DNA from: Rhizobium phaseoli
GTDB lineage: Bacteria; Pseudomonadota; Alphaproteobacteria; Rhizobiales; Rhizobiaceae
Length of the DNA stretch: 64,000 bases
Assembly (NCBI RefSeq): GCF_010668805.1
Contig: NZ_WUFT01000007.1
Coordinates: forward strand, 124,001-188,000
Direction of reading: 5' to 3'
Every line of letters begins with the position of its first letter. The stretch's first letter is position 1. Below the pieces are notes generated by a model that saw only the letters and a list, made by a program, of their open reading frames with translations, ran no database searches and was not told where the DNA came from. Shown here piece after piece: positions 55,851 through 64,000 of this stretch. A program made the translations under genes and the position numbers.

Positions 55851-56332
55851 TAGGCCAAAGCCTGCACTGACACCATTCCGGTTTCCGGAACAGGAAGGGC
55901 GGCCCTCGGGTCGCCCTTTTTCTTTTACGCCCAGTGATTCGATCCGTTGTGCGCAATTTTATGACGCGTTGCCCGCTCCTGCCAGGGAAGCTTTCGCGAA
56001 GCTTGCGTTGCCGCGCTTTTTCGGGCCGCCGGTCTCGGTGGGAGATTGCAGCGTTGCGGCACCATTTCTCACGTCATGTCGAGTGGAACCGTATCCAAAG
56101 CCCGCAAAACTGATGTTTCGACGCCGCTTCCCGTTGGATAGGCTGAGGATGCCGGCATCCCAGGAAAAATGCCGATCCTAACACCCCTTAAAAAGCCGTT
56201 GCCGTTTGATAAAAAGCTCTTATAAATCCGCGCTGCAATTGAAGCGCGGGCATCATGCCTGCTGCTGCGTGATCCTGTTTTTGTGTTTACCGAGCGTGCG
56301 GCGGAGGAGCTGCATCCGAACGGGGGAACGCC
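55851..56332. other. 482-bp spacer after groEL
   Basis: It begins with an intrinsic terminator (55896-55924) and then shows no credible gene. The remainder, about 400 bp, has no recognised repeat family and presumably holds the promoter of the PAS-like gene. Confidence 0.5.
55896..55924 (+). terminator. Intrinsic terminator of groESL
   Basis: AGGGCGGCC...GGTCGCCCT forms a GC-rich stem, followed by a run of Ts. It starts about 46 bases after the groEL stop. Confidence 0.85.
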
Positions 56333-56779
56333 TTGTTTAAGATCGCCAAAGCCAATGCAGCCGGACCTTTGACACCCGGCTCGCTTGAGCACCACAATCA
56401 AAATGACGAGATGGTGGCTCAGTTTTCGATCTCCGAAGCCTGGACCGGAGATTTGTCGAGCGGCATGCTGCGTCTCGGCGAATGGAGCGCGATGCTGCAT
56501 GGCCTCTCCGCACAGGAATGCGGGCTGTTAAGCCTGATCCGCTGCTACGACACCAAGGACCGCGGCCATATATTGGAGCTGTTCGAGCAGGCGGCGACAC
56601 GTTGCTCCTCCTTCTGTTTTTCGACGACGATCATCATGCCGAACGGCTTGCGCCAGCCAGTGTTCTGCATGGGCGAGTCAAACGGGCTCGAGGAAAAATA
56701 CAGCGGCAGCCTGGTCGGCGTCTTCATCTTTCCGCGCTTCAAGCTTGAGGGCGCAAGGCAGATCATAAGTCCGCGATAA
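56333..56779 (+). CDS. Small PAS-like protein of unknown function
   Basis: A 148-residue protein. The region about 30-125 looks like a single PAS fold of the PAS_3 type: AWTGDLSSGMLRLGEWSAMLHGL, then LLSLIRCYDTKDRGHILELF and a beta-rich part with FCFSTTIIMPNGLRQPVFCMGES. No kinase, cyclase or HTH domain is attached. It may sense a signal and act through a partner. The start is TTG at 56333 with GGGGGAA 5 bases upstream. The neighbours are groEL (482 bp upstream) and a convergent glutathione transferase gene. Confidence 0.65.
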   Translation: MFKIAKANAAGPLTPGSLEHHNQNDEMVAQFSISEAWTGDLSSGMLRLGEWSAMLHGLSAQECGLLSLIRCYDTKDRGHILELFEQAATRCSSFCFSTTIIMPNGLRQPVFCMGESNGLEEKYSGSLVGVFIFPRFKLEGARQIISPR

Positions 56780-56832
56780 GATTGGCAAATAAAAACAAAG
56801 GACGCGCGCGACGCCGGCTCAACCTGCTGACA

Positions 56833-56935
56833 AAGTCGACTGACTCATATTTCGTCATGCTCGGGCTTGTGCCCCAAGCCTCTGAGCCGGTGCAGCAGAT
56901 CCTCGCACAAGGCCGAGGATGACGCTGGGGAAAAG
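56833..56935. repeat. Palindromic repeat (TCATGCTCGGGCTTGT...CAAGGCCGAGGATGA), copy 1
   Basis: It contains TTTCGTCATGCTCGGGCTTG, then GCAGCAGATCCTCG and CACAAGGCCGAGGATGACG. The same order recurs at 63735-63835. It lies between the convergent PAS-like gene and the glutathione transferase gene. Confidence 0.75.
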
Positions 56936-57000
56936 CGAGGTGGTCTATAGCTGAGGCCACGCTTCGAAAGCAGCCTCTGTGTTTTCCGGCGATCCGTCCG

Positions 57001-57711
57001 TTACTCCGGCTTGACCGGAATGTTGAGCCCCTTCTCGCTGGCAGGCCGGGCAATGCAGCGCTGCAGCCAGTCCATGACGGCCGGGAATTTCGCATAGTCG
57101 AGAACCTCGCGGCCGCCATAGAAGATATCGGCGCCGCGAACCCAGGTGAAGGTGGTGATGTCGGCGATCGTATACTGATCGCCCATGATCCACTGCCGAC
57201 CTTTCAGCCGGCCTTCGAGCACGCCGAGCAGCCGTTTGGATTCATCGCGGTAGCGCTCCACCGGATAGGAATTGTTGGCGACCTTGTCGGCGGCGAATTT
57301 GTGGAAATGTCCGAACTGGCCGAACATCGGGCCGATTCCGGCCATCTGGAAGAATACCCACTGAATGCATTCGTAGCGGCCGGCGGCATCTTCGGGGATG
57401 AGCCTGCCGGTCTTTTCGGCGAGATAAAGCAGGATGGCGCCGGATTCGAACAGGCCGATCGGTTTACCAGCAGGCCCGTTCGGATCGATGATCGCCGGAA
57501 TGCGGCCGTTCGGGTTGAGAGATTCGAATTCCGGCGACTTCTGCTCGTTGACGGCGAAGGAAATATAATGTGGCTCGTAGGCAAGGCCGAGTTCCTCGAG
57601 CGCGACGGATACCTTCACCCCATTCGGGGTCTGCAGGGAATAGAGCTGGATGATGTCGGAATTTTTCGCCGGCCAGCGTGCGGTGATCGGAAATGCGGAC
57701 AGATCTGCCAT
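57001..57711 (-). CDS. Nu-class glutathione transferase / disulfide-bond oxidoreductase (YfcG/YghU-like)
   Basis: A 236-residue protein. The thioredoxin-fold domain (about 18-100) has IQLYSLQTPNGVKVSVALEE, with TPN at the active site as in YfcG-type enzymes, then GRIPAIIDP and LFESGAILLYLAEKTG. The helical C-terminal domain has MGDQYTIADITTF. The family reduces disulfides with glutathione, and may help in peroxide defence. The ATG at 57711 has AAGGAGAA upstream. It is divergent from the doxX gene across 212 bp. Confidence 0.88.
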   Translation of the reverse strand: MADLSAFPITARWPAKNSDIIQLYSLQTPNGVKVSVALEELGLAYEPHYISFAVNEQKSPEFESLNPNGRIPAIIDPNGPAGKPIGLFESGAILLYLAEKTGRLIPEDAAGRYECIQWVFFQMAGIGPMFGQFGHFHKFAADKVANNSYPVERYRDESKRLLGVLEGRLKGRQWIMGDQYTIADITTFTWVRGADIFYGGREVLDYAKFPAVMDWLQRCIARPASEKGLNIPVKPE

Positions 57712-57923
57712 CGGATTCTCCTTGTTAGGCGCCGACCATAAGAGACCGGGTGCGGCAAAGGCAAGCGGCCGCCTGCGGGGTATCGTTCCATATTATTGAA
57801 CAAAGTGTCCCCGTTCGTTTATCTTTCCACAACAGGAGAAATGAGCGACATAGGAGGCATCCGAGGTCCACACGGTGCCGGGGCACCAAGATCTCCAGAG
57901 CCATTCAAACGGAGACAGCATCC

Positions 57924-58337
57924 ATGTCGAACGCCATTATCCTGATTGCCCGCATTCTTCTGTCGTTCATGTTCGTCCTTTCCGGCTTCATGAAGCTAAC
58001 CGATCCTGCCGGTACTGCGGGCATGATCGCCGGTGCCGGCCTGCCGGCAGCAACCCTGTTGGCGTATGTCGCAGGCCTTTTCGAACTGCTCGCCGGCCTT
58101 GCGGTTCTCACTGGCTTCCAGGTCCGCATTGCCGGCTGGCTGCTCGCGGCGTTCTGTGTCTTCACGGCCGTTGCCTTCCATCTGCCTTACGCAAGTGGCG
58201 CGGAACTCGTGAATATTCTCAACCAGATCATGGTCATGAAGAACATCACGCTTGCCGGCGCGTACATACTGCTCGCCACCGTCGGTGCCGGTGCCTATTC
58301 GATTGACGCCCGCCGCGGCGCCTATGCGGCTGCCTGA
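57924..58337 (+). CDS. DoxX-family membrane protein
   Basis: A 137-residue protein with four hydrophobic helices (about 5-25, 45-70, 73-92, 103-128). The DoxX motif FVLSGFMKLTDPAGTAGM is near residues 17-34. Its molecular role is unclear; relatives act with thiol or quinone redox enzymes. The open frame starts at 57750, but the ATG at 57924 has CGGAGAC upstream and gives the family length. It is divergent from a glutathione-dependent oxidoreductase gene, perhaps a redox pair (inference). Confidence 0.85.
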   Translation: MSNAIILIARILLSFMFVLSGFMKLTDPAGTAGMIAGAGLPAATLLAYVAGLFELLAGLAVLTGFQVRIAGWLLAAFCVFTAVAFHLPYASGAELVNILNQIMVMKNITLAGAYILLATVGAGAYSIDARRGAYAAA

Positions 58338-58364
58338 TTCAGCAGACATCCTCCCAGCCATGCA

Positions 58365-58402
58365 GAACCCGCCGTCATTGAATTGACGGCGGGTTCTCTT
58401 AT
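58365..58402. terminator. Bidirectional terminator between doxX and hisG
   Basis: GAACCCGCCGTCA (58365-58377) pairs perfectly with TGACGGCGGGTTC (58384-58396) around 6 bases, followed by TCTCTT. It separates the convergent doxX and hisG genes. Confidence 0.75.
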
Positions 58403-58422
58403 GCATTCAATGATCGCTAAAA

Positions 58423-59118
58423 TCAGAGGGCGGCGCGCACCGCTTCGATAATCGCCTGCACGACCGGTTCGCCCGTATGGCTTTCCCTGCGGGCGCGCAC
58501 GAGGCAGGCCTGTGAATGCAGGATGACGCCGTCCTGGAGCACTTTCAGGCGGTTGGCGCGCAGCGTCGAGCCGGTGGAGGTGATGTCGACGATGATATCG
58601 GCCGAGCCGGAGGCCGGAGCACCCTCGGTGGCCCCGAGGCTTTCGACGATCCGATAAAGCTGGATGCCGTGCTGGCTCGAAAAGAACTGCTGGGTCAGCC
58701 GCCAGTATTTGGTGGCGATGGCAAGGCGCCTGGAATGACGGGCACGGAAATCGGCAGCGACATCGACGAGATCGGCCATGGTCTCCACATCAAGCCAGAT
58801 CTCCGGCACGGCGACGACGACATCGGCATGGCCGAAGCCGAGGCGGGCGCAGAATTCGACACGCTTGTCGACTTCGGCAAAGCCTTCCCGCATCAGATCT
58901 TCGCCGGTGACACCGAAATCGACGGTGCCGTTGCCGAGTTCGCGGGAGATTTCGGAAGCAGAGAGGAAGGCGATTTCGACATTGTCCCAGCCTTCGACGC
59001 GGCCGCGATAGGAGCGGTCGTTGCCCACAGCCGTGATCGGCATGCCGGCCCGCTCGAAGATTGCCGACGCATCGTCCTTCATCCGGCCCTTGGAGGGAAG
59101 CGCGATGGTGATGGTCAT
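58423..59118 (-). CDS. hisG: ATP phosphoribosyltransferase, short form
   Basis: A 231-residue catalytic subunit of the first step of histidine biosynthesis (ATP + PRPP). Visible features are [14 protein letters not shown] at the start, [17 protein letters not shown] near 60-76, and [17 protein letters not shown] (PRPP loop). The short form lacks the regulatory C-terminal domain and needs HisZ, which is encoded directly upstream with an ATGA overlap. The order is hisS-hisZ-hisG, all on the - strand. Confidence 0.95.
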   Translation of the reverse strand: MTITIALPSKGRMKDDASAIFERAGMPITAVGNDRSYRGRVEGWDNVEIAFLSASEISRELGNGTVDFGVTGEDLMREGFAEVDKRVEFCARLGFGHADVVVAVPEIWLDVETMADLVDVAADFRARHSRRLAIATKYWRLTQQFFSSQHGIQLYRIVESLGATEGAPASGSADIIVDITSTGSTLRANRLKVLQDGVILHSQACLVRARRESHTGEPVVQAIIEAVRAAL

Positions 59119-60236
59119 GCGGCTGCCCTTTCGGTTTCGATGCGGTCGAGCCAGAAGGAGAAGCCGACGGCCGGAATGCGGTCCGTCGCGCCGAGGAAGG
59201 TCAAGAGCCTATCATAGCGACCGCCGCCGGCCAGAACCGCCGCCGAACCCTCCACCGTCACCTCGAAGACGAGGCCGGTATAATAATCGAGCGGTCGCCC
59301 GAAGGCGGCGCGGTAGTCAACGCAAGAGAGGTCGACACCGGCATTGGCAAGGGCGGCGACGCGGCCGTTGAAGCGCGATAGCGCGTTACCGAGTTTCAGG
59401 CCGGCCGCATCGGCGAAACCGGCCAGCGCCGCGGACGCATTGACGAGCGGCACATTGAGCGACAGGAACTCCTCCAGCACATGGAAGGCCGCGTCGTCGA
59501 GACGGGTTTCGGAGAGGATGAGCTTTTCCTTGAGCCGCCGGGCGATTTCCAACGGCGAGCGGCCGGCATTGGCCGAATAACCCGTCGCCTGCATCTCCTG
59601 CTCGATATGGCCGACCAGCGCCTGCTCGTCGCCTGACGCGACAAGCCTGGCAATATCGTCGTCCAGGCCAGTGACGAATTGCGGGCTGACGAGGCCGGCA
59701 AGCAAGGCTTCCAACTGAGTCATGTTGCCGAAAGCGTGGATCAGGCGCTTCTGCCAGCCGAGCGGCAGGCCGAGCGCCTGGACGACGGCTTCGAACACCG
59801 CCTGATCGCCAAGGGTCACCGATAGGCGCCGGCCCGGCAGCAGGCGAGCGAGAATGCCGGTGGCATCGCCGATGGCGCGGGCGTCGGCGCCGGACAGGTT
59901 GATGTCGCCGAGATCTTCGATGCCGGCCTGATAGAATTCATTGGCACCGTCGCGGCGCTGGCGGAAAACCTCGCCGAGATAGGCGTAACGCCTCGGCGTG
60001 CCGGTTGCCGCCTCGATGTGGCGCAGGCAGACGGGGATGGTGAATTCGGGACGCAGGCAGAGGCTGGCGCCGGTTTCGCTCTCCGTCATGAAGATGCGGC
60101 GGCGCAGATCCTCGCCGGCGATATCGAGAAAGGGCTCGGCCGGCTGGATCACCGGCGTGTCGATGCGCTCGGTGTTGCGGGCGGTAAATTCGGCCAGCAG
60201 GTCGTTGGCGAATTCGGGGAGGTTGATCAGGGGCAT
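59115..60236 (-). CDS. hisZ: ATP phosphoribosyltransferase regulatory subunit
   Basis: A 373-residue HisRS-like protein that forms the active hetero-octamer with short HisG. It keeps parts of class II motif 2 ([21 protein letters not shown]) and motif 3 ([10 protein letters not shown]), but the complete synthetase is encoded separately by hisS. The frame is open to 60317, and the ATG at 60236 has AGGAGCC upstream. The 3' end overlaps hisG by 4 bp. A GC-rich repeat separates it from hisS. Confidence 0.93.
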   Translation of the reverse strand: MPLINLPEFANDLLAEFTARNTERIDTPVIQPAEPFLDIAGEDLRRRIFMTESETGASLCLRPEFTIPVCLRHIEAATGTPRRYAYLGEVFRQRRDGANEFYQAGIEDLGDINLSGADARAIGDATGILARLLPGRRLSVTLGDQAVFEAVVQALGLPLGWQKRLIHAFGNMTQLEALLAGLVSPQFVTGLDDDIARLVASGDEQALVGHIEQEMQATGYSANAGRSPLEIARRLKEKLILSETRLDDAAFHVLEEFLSLNVPLVNASAALAGFADAAGLKLGNALSRFNGRVAALANAGVDLSCVDYRAAFGRPLDYYTGLVFEVTVEGSAAVLAGGGRYDRLLTFLGATDRIPAVGFSFWLDRIETERAAA

Positions 60237-60256
60237 GGTGTGGCTCCTGGGAAAAG

Positions 60257-60409
60257 TCCCCTCCCCAAGCCCTCCCCACAAGGGGGAGGGACTAACCCGC
60301 GGCGATCGCCGAAACAAATCGAGAGGACCGTCGATGAAACAAAGGTCGAGTTGGGCACAGCGGCGCCACTGAAAGCCCCTCCCTCTTGTGGGGAGGGGTT
60401 GGGGAGGGG
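60257..60409. repeat. Inverted GC-rich repeat (CCCCTCCCC...GGGGAGGGG), copy 2
   Basis: Same family as 7137-7262: it starts TCCCCTCCCCAAGCCCTCCC and ends TTGTGGGGAGGGGTTGGGGA plus GGGG. It lies inside the hisS-hisZ spacer, where it could form a large hairpin and alter read-through between the two genes. Confidence 0.75.
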
Positions 60410-60410
60410 T

Positions 60411-61934
60411 TTACTGCGCATCGCCCGCCCTCTTCCGATCCTCCGCCTGCGCCGCAAGGATCTCCCTCACCTTGGCGACCAAGTCGGCTTCCGGCACCGT
60501 CTCCTGGGCCACGCGCGCCTCGCGCCAGCTGGCATTGTCCTCGATCTCGCCGGAGAGCCGTTTGCCCTCGATCAGATCCTTGATCTGCACGTCGCCGGTT
60601 GCGCGCTCGTCGCCGCCCTGGATGATGGCGATGGGGCAGCCGCGGCGGTCGGCATATTTCAGCTGGTTGCCGAACTTCTTCCAGTTGCCCTGGAACATCT
60701 CGGCGCGGATGCCGGCAGCGCGCAGCTGCTGCGTCATCTTCTGATAGCGGCCCATCGCCTCGACATCACCGTCCATGACGGTCACCAGCACGGGCTCGAT
60801 GACTTCGCTGGCGCCGAGCTTGCCGAGGTTCTTCAGCGCCGTCATCAGCCTGGAGACGCCGATCGAAAAGCCGGTGGCCGGAACCGGCTGACCCATGAAG
60901 CGGGAGACGAGGCCATCATAACGGCCGCCGCCGCCGACCGAACCGAAGACGACCTTTTCACCCTTTTCGTTGGTGACGTCGAAGCTGAGCTCGGCCTCGT
61001 AGACCGGGCCGGTATAATATTCGAGGCCACGCACGACGGAAGGGTCGATCTTGATGCGGTCGGACTGATAGCCGGCGCTGGTGACCAGCGCACCGATGAA
61101 ATTCAGCTCCTCGACGCCTTCGCCACCCCTAGAGGTTCCGGCAACGAGTTCGGCCAGGCGCTCTGCACTTTCGGCATAATCCTTGATGCCGACGAAGAAC
61201 AGCACCTTGTCGATCTGCGCCTGGTCGAGACCGGCGCCCTTGGTGAAGTCGCCGGACTCATCCTTGCGGCCGGCACCGAGCAGCAGGGCCACGCCCTCCG
61301 AGCCGAACTTGTCGAGCTTGTCGATGGCGCGCAGCACGCTGAGCCGCTGGCCGGCCTTGTCGTCACCGCCGAGGCCGATCGCCTCCAGCACGCCATCCAG
61401 AACCTTGCGGTTGTTGACGCGGATGACATAGTCGCCGCGCCTGATGCCGAGGGCCTCAAGCGTATCGGCCATCATCATGCACATTTCGGCATCGGCCTGA
61501 ACACCAGGCGCGCCGACGGTATCGGCATCGAACTGCATGAACTGGCGGAAGCGGCCGGGGCCGGGCTTCTCGTTGCGGAAGACGTAACCGGCGCGATAGG
61601 TGCGGTAGGGAAGCTGGATCTCGTTGAAATTCTCGGCGACATGACGGGCGAGCGGCGCCGTCAGGTCGTAACGCAGCGACATCCATTGCTCGTCGTCGTC
61701 CTGCAGCGAGAAGACGCCCTCGTTCGGCCGGTCGCTGTCGGGCAGGAATTTGCCCAGCGCATCGGTATATTCGAACAGCGGCGTTTCGTGCGGATCGAAA
61801 CCATAATGCTCGTAGACTTCCCGGATCTTTGCCGTCATCTCGTTGACGGCACGGATATCGGCGGCCGTGCGGTCGACGAAGCCGCGCGGCAGGCGGGCTT
61901 TGAGCTTTTGCGGTTTCTTCTGCTTGTCGTTCAT
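60411..61934 (-). CDS. hisS: Histidyl-tRNA synthetase
   Basis: A 507-residue class II synthetase charging tRNA-His. It has [16 protein letters not shown] at the N-terminus, motif 2 with [20 protein letters not shown] (near residues 115-135), the signature [15 protein letters not shown] and motif 3 [17 protein letters not shown]. The C-terminal anticodon domain has VLVTVMDGD and [15 protein letters not shown]. The ATG at 61934 is chosen over the frame from 61997. Promoter and start are upstream; hisZ lies 174 bp downstream. Confidence 0.96.
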   Translation of the reverse strand: MNDKQKKPQKLKARLPRGFVDRTAADIRAVNEMTAKIREVYEHYGFDPHETPLFEYTDALGKFLPDSDRPNEGVFSLQDDDEQWMSLRYDLTAPLARHVAENFNEIQLPYRTYRAGYVFRNEKPGPGRFRQFMQFDADTVGAPGVQADAEMCMMMADTLEALGIRRGDYVIRVNNRKVLDGVLEAIGLGGDDKAGQRLSVLRAIDKLDKFGSEGVALLLGAGRKDESGDFTKGAGLDQAQIDKVLFFVGIKDYAESAERLAELVAGTSRGGEGVEELNFIGALVTSAGYQSDRIKIDPSVVRGLEYYTGPVYEAELSFDVTNEKGEKVVFGSVGGGGRYDGLVSRFMGQPVPATGFSIGVSRLMTALKNLGKLGASEVIEPVLVTVMDGDVEAMGRYQKMTQQLRAAGIRAEMFQGNWKKFGNQLKYADRRGCPIAIIQGGDERATGDVQIKDLIEGKRLSGEIEDNASWREARVAQETVPEADLVAKVREILAAQAEDRKRAGDAQ

Positions 61935-62069
61935 TTCCGGCAATTCCGCTGACTGTGACAGTGGCGGTTTCCTAGCGGATTGGGCAAGCAGCGGCAAGGG
62001 CGAAGGGCCTTGAAGCCGCAGGCAGAATCGATTGAAGCAGAGGCGTCCATCAGAAATGCGGATACATTC

Positions 62070-62823
62070 ATGATCACCGAGACGCTTCTCTATGCCGCAA
62101 CATGGCCGCTCACCGGCAAGCCCTATCGAAAGTTCATTCGCTATTCCGTCAATCTCTGGTCACGAGCCGGACGGTGCTCCAAGGATTGGGCCGAACATGA
62201 GGAGATGAGCCGCAATGCGATCCGCGCGGCTGCGGCCGATCTCAGGCAGAAGCGGACGGCCGTCGTGCTCGGCTCGGGCCTGCTGCGCGACGTGCCGATC
62301 GAAGAACTGGCGCGATTTCGACACCGTGGTGCTGGTCGATCTCGTCCATCTCGCCTCGGTGCGCCTGTGGCTGACGGCCAAGGGCTATCGCAATGTCCGG
62401 CTGATCGAGCGGGATCTCTCCGGCTATGACGATCTCGCCGCCGGCAGGGAACCCGAACCGCTCGGCTTCCTGCGCACGGTGCCCTATCTCGATTTCGTGG
62501 TTTCGGCCAACCTGCTGTCGCAGATCGGCCGCGGCGTCAAACGGCGCCACGAGGCCGAGGCCGGCCGCATGGCTGAAGATACGGTGGAAAGGCTGATCGC
62601 CGCGCATCTGGCCAGCCTTTCGGGGCTCTCTTGCCGCCATTGCCTGGTGACCGACATCGCCTATGCCGTTATCGACCGCAACGGCAGGACGCATGAAGAG
62701 GCCGACCTGCTGCATGGTGTCTCGCCGCCGCCGGCAAAGGCAGCTTGGACATGGCCGGTCGCGCCACTCGGCGAGGAGAGCCGGGATTATCGGATCGAGC
62801 ACAAGGTGATTGCTGCCTGGTAA
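62070..62823 (+). pseudogene. SAM-methyltransferase-like gene with one frameshift
   Basis: From the ATG at 62070 the frame reads [35 protein letters not shown], and AVVLGSGLLRDVPIEELAR, a nucleotide-binding loop typical of Rossmann methyltransferases. At about 62309-62316 the natural sequence moves frame and goes on as FDTVVLVDLVHLASVRLWL to KVIAAW and TAA at 62823. The 754-bp span is not divisible by 3. Two extra bases (CG) in the GCGCG run would give a 251-residue protein. The substrate is unknown. It is divergent from hisS. Confidence 0.75.
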
Positions 62824-62906
62824 GAGGCATGACACTGCCGTGATCCGTCAACCTGCCATCGTCGGCCAGCTTGGCGCGCGGCCTGCATTCGCCTATATGA
62901 AACATC

Positions 62907-63290
62907 ATGCGGACACTCGCGCTCATTACGATGTTACTCGGCTGGCTGGTCTACAGCGCCATGTCTGCATGGGCGGGCTGCCGGGCATGCGCGTCGATGA
63001 ATATGCCGGTCGCCGTCGAGGCCGGCAGCATGCACCATCAGATGGCCGGCATGGATGTGTCCAAAGAGAATATGCCCGAGGGACCATGCCATGCTGCTCC
63101 CTTGAAAGAGCCCTGCGCCGGCGGTGACGCTGCGCATATGCCGCTTTGCGCCGCCTGTCTTCTGTTGCCGCCGACGGTGACGGTCATGGATGGCGGAACA
63201 TCCGTTTTCGGCTATCCCGCCCCGGCACTTGCCCGCGCTCTGGATGATAAAAGGCCCGCGCCGCAGGCGCCCCCTCCCCGACTGTCCTGA
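62907..63290 (+). CDS. Small secreted Met/His/Cys-rich protein (DUF2946-like)
   Basis: A 127-residue protein with a signal peptide (MRTLALITMLLGWLVYSAMS, then AWA). The mature part is rich in Cys, Met and His: GCRACASMNMP, MHHQMAGMD, PCHAAPLKEPC, and LCAACLLLPP. A PxPRL-type end follows. This composition suits copper binding, and a DUF305 gene follows 70 bp later. The function is inferred from composition and context. The ATG at 62907 is preceded by another in-frame ATG candidate only outside the signal peptide. Confidence 0.65.
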   Translation: MRTLALITMLLGWLVYSAMSAWAGCRACASMNMPVAVEAGSMHHQMAGMDVSKENMPEGPCHAAPLKEPCAGGDAAHMPLCAACLLLPPTVTVMDGGTSVFGYPAPALARALDDKRPAPQAPPPRLS

Positions 63291-63360
63291 CTTCATTCCA
63301 TGCCAATCAGGTAGCCCTGCTGCCTGGAAGATCTATTGTCAGACAGTGGAAGGATCTCTC

Positions 63361-63720
63361 ATGTCTCTGAAAATCATTACGCTTGCTACAATGCTTGCTT
63401 TCGTTGCCGCCCCCAGCCTTGCCGAAGACATGTCGATGGACATGAGCAAGCCAATGGGCAGCCACGATGCGGCAAGCCACGCCTTCAGCGAGGCCAACGC
63501 CAAGATGCATAAGGATATGATGATCGAGTATAGCGGCAATCCCGATGTGGATTTCGTCCGCGGCATGATCCCGCACCATCAGGGCGCGATCGACATGGCG
63601 AAGATCGAGCTCCAATACGGTAAGGATGCCGAAATCCGCAAACTCGCCGGAGGGGTGATCAAGGCGCAGGAGGCCGAGATCGCCGAGATGAACGCCTGGC
63701 TCAAGGCTCACGGCAAGTAA
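63361..63720 (+). CDS. DUF305 family copper-responsive secreted protein
   Basis: A 119-residue protein. A signal peptide (MSLKIITLATMLAFVAAPSLA) is followed by a Met-rich stretch (EDMSMDMSKPMGSHD). The DUF305 helical domain has MHKDMMIEYSGNPDVDFVRG and MIPHHQGAIDMAK, the His-His core found in CopM-type copper-binding proteins of the periplasm. The ATG at 63361 has GGAAGGA 6 bases upstream. It probably forms a unit with the preceding Met/His/Cys-rich gene. Confidence 0.85.
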   Translation: MSLKIITLATMLAFVAAPSLAEDMSMDMSKPMGSHDAASHAFSEANAKMHKDMMIEYSGNPDVDFVRGMIPHHQGAIDMAKIELQYGKDAEIRKLAGGVIKAQEAEIAEMNAWLKAHGK

Positions 63721-63734
63721 CAAGCCGTTCTTGG

Positions 63735-63835
63735 CTGCCGATAAAGTCGTCCACTCCTCTTTCGTCATGCTCGGGCTTGTCCCGAGCATCTGCAACGAGC
63801 GCAGCAGATCCTCGGCACAAGGCCGAGGATGACCG
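63735..63835. repeat. Palindromic repeat (TCATGCTCGGGCTTGT...CAAGGCCGAGGATGA), copy 2
   Basis: It has CTTTCGTCATGCTCGGGCTT, CCCGAGCATC, GCGCAGCAGATCCTCGG and CACAAGGCCGAGGATGACC, the same order as 56833-56935. It lies between the convergent DUF305 gene and the partial gene at the window end. Confidence 0.75.
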
Positions 63836-63862
63836 AGTAAAGAGCGAGGTTTGCAAGAAATG

Positions 63863-63887
63863 GGAACGCCGGAATATCCGGCGTTCC
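63863..63887 (-). terminator. Perfect hairpin at the 3' end of the partial - strand gene
   Basis: GGAACGCCGGA and TCCGGCGTTCC form an 11-bp perfect stem with a 3-base loop. It lies 18 bases beyond the stop of the gene at 63905. The T-run is weak (CCATTTCTT), so termination is likely but not certain. Confidence 0.6.
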
Positions 63888-63904
63888 GCGAGTTCTCGGC
63901 GATC

Positions 63905-64000
63905 TCAATCCTTCGGCTCGAAATCGGCCGGGCGGCGGCCGGCGCCCTGGCGCGCCAGCATCCAGCCCGGATATTCCGGAGCAAGGGCGCTGACCTCGTC
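63905..64000 (-). CDS. Unidentified protein, C-terminal 31 residues
   Basis: On the - strand, frame open from the window edge to TGA at 63905-63907. The residues DEVSALAPEYPGWMLARQGA and the end RPADFEPKD are visible. I do not recognise the family; the 5' part lies outside the window. Codon use is normal for the region and a hairpin follows the stop. Confidence 0.6.
   Translation of the reverse strand, partial: DEVSALAPEYPGWMLARQGAGRRPADFEPKD

Overview
The window looks like a chromosomal segment of a fast-growing Rhizobium, most like the R. leguminosarum / R. etli group. The basis is the high GC content, the rhizobial gene orders (atpI-atpB-atpE-atpF'-atpF, hisS-hisZ-hisG, tldD/pmbA-cysQ-DUF4170-waaA-lpxK, ispE-moaB), CIRCE-controlled groESL, and many RIME-like and other palindromic intergenic repeats. 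The genus call is inference from families and layout; no database was searched. No rRNA, tRNA, insertion sequence, prophage or CRISPR array was seen.

Layout. 1-7.1 kb (mostly +): tail of a polyprenyl synthetase, a secreted TPR protein, ispE, moaB, a frameshifted small secreted protein, a short glycosyltransferase-like protein, a radical SAM protein and rnhB. 7.4-10.0 kb (-): F0 ATP synthase operon. 10.3-16.3 kb (-): SleB-type hydrolase, kup, corA and a cysteine-free Mrp. 16.9-22.1 kb: a LuxR-type solo regulator, then an IclR regulator divergent from a four-gene galactose/galactonate operon (SDR, dgoK, dgoA, lactonase). 22.3-26.3 kb: PRC-barrel protein, an EAL protein with an altered GGDEF motif, and a kinase-less PAS-REC protein. 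26.5-28.8 kb: mutL and a DUF2093 gene. 28.9-32.8 kb: a sugar ABC transporter with a regulator carrying two winged helices, probably an inserted cassette. 32.9-38.9 kb (-): lipid A/Kdo genes lpxK, a HAD gene and waaA, with DUF4170, cysQ and pmbA/tldD. 39.0-43.3 kb (+): Kef-type antiporter and a copper/iron membrane cluster. 43.4-47.5 kb: patatin, rsmD, rluB with a long repetitive tail, and tadA. 47.8-53.6 kb (-): lipoprotein, ileS, ribF, HAD hydrolase. 53.8-55.9 kb (+): groES-groEL. 56.3-58.4 kb: PAS-like protein, glutathione transferase, DoxX. 58.4-61.9 kb (-): hisS-hisZ-hisG. 62.0-64.0 kb: frameshifted methyltransferase-like gene, two small putative copper-handling secreted proteins, and the 3' end of an unidentified gene.

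Most of the window is conserved housekeeping. The accessory or regulatory parts are the IclR/dgo operon, the ABC/GntR cassette, the LuxR solo, the PAS-REC plus EAL pair and the two copper-type modules. Two genes are interrupted by single small frameshifts, which may be real decay or sequence errors. No wholly new system was found. The strongest leads are the tandem-winged-helix GntR/FCD regulator with its transporter, the cysteine-free histidine-rich Mrp, the LuxR solo lacking signal-binding residues, and an uninterrupted 27-bp hairpin between kup and the SleB gene.
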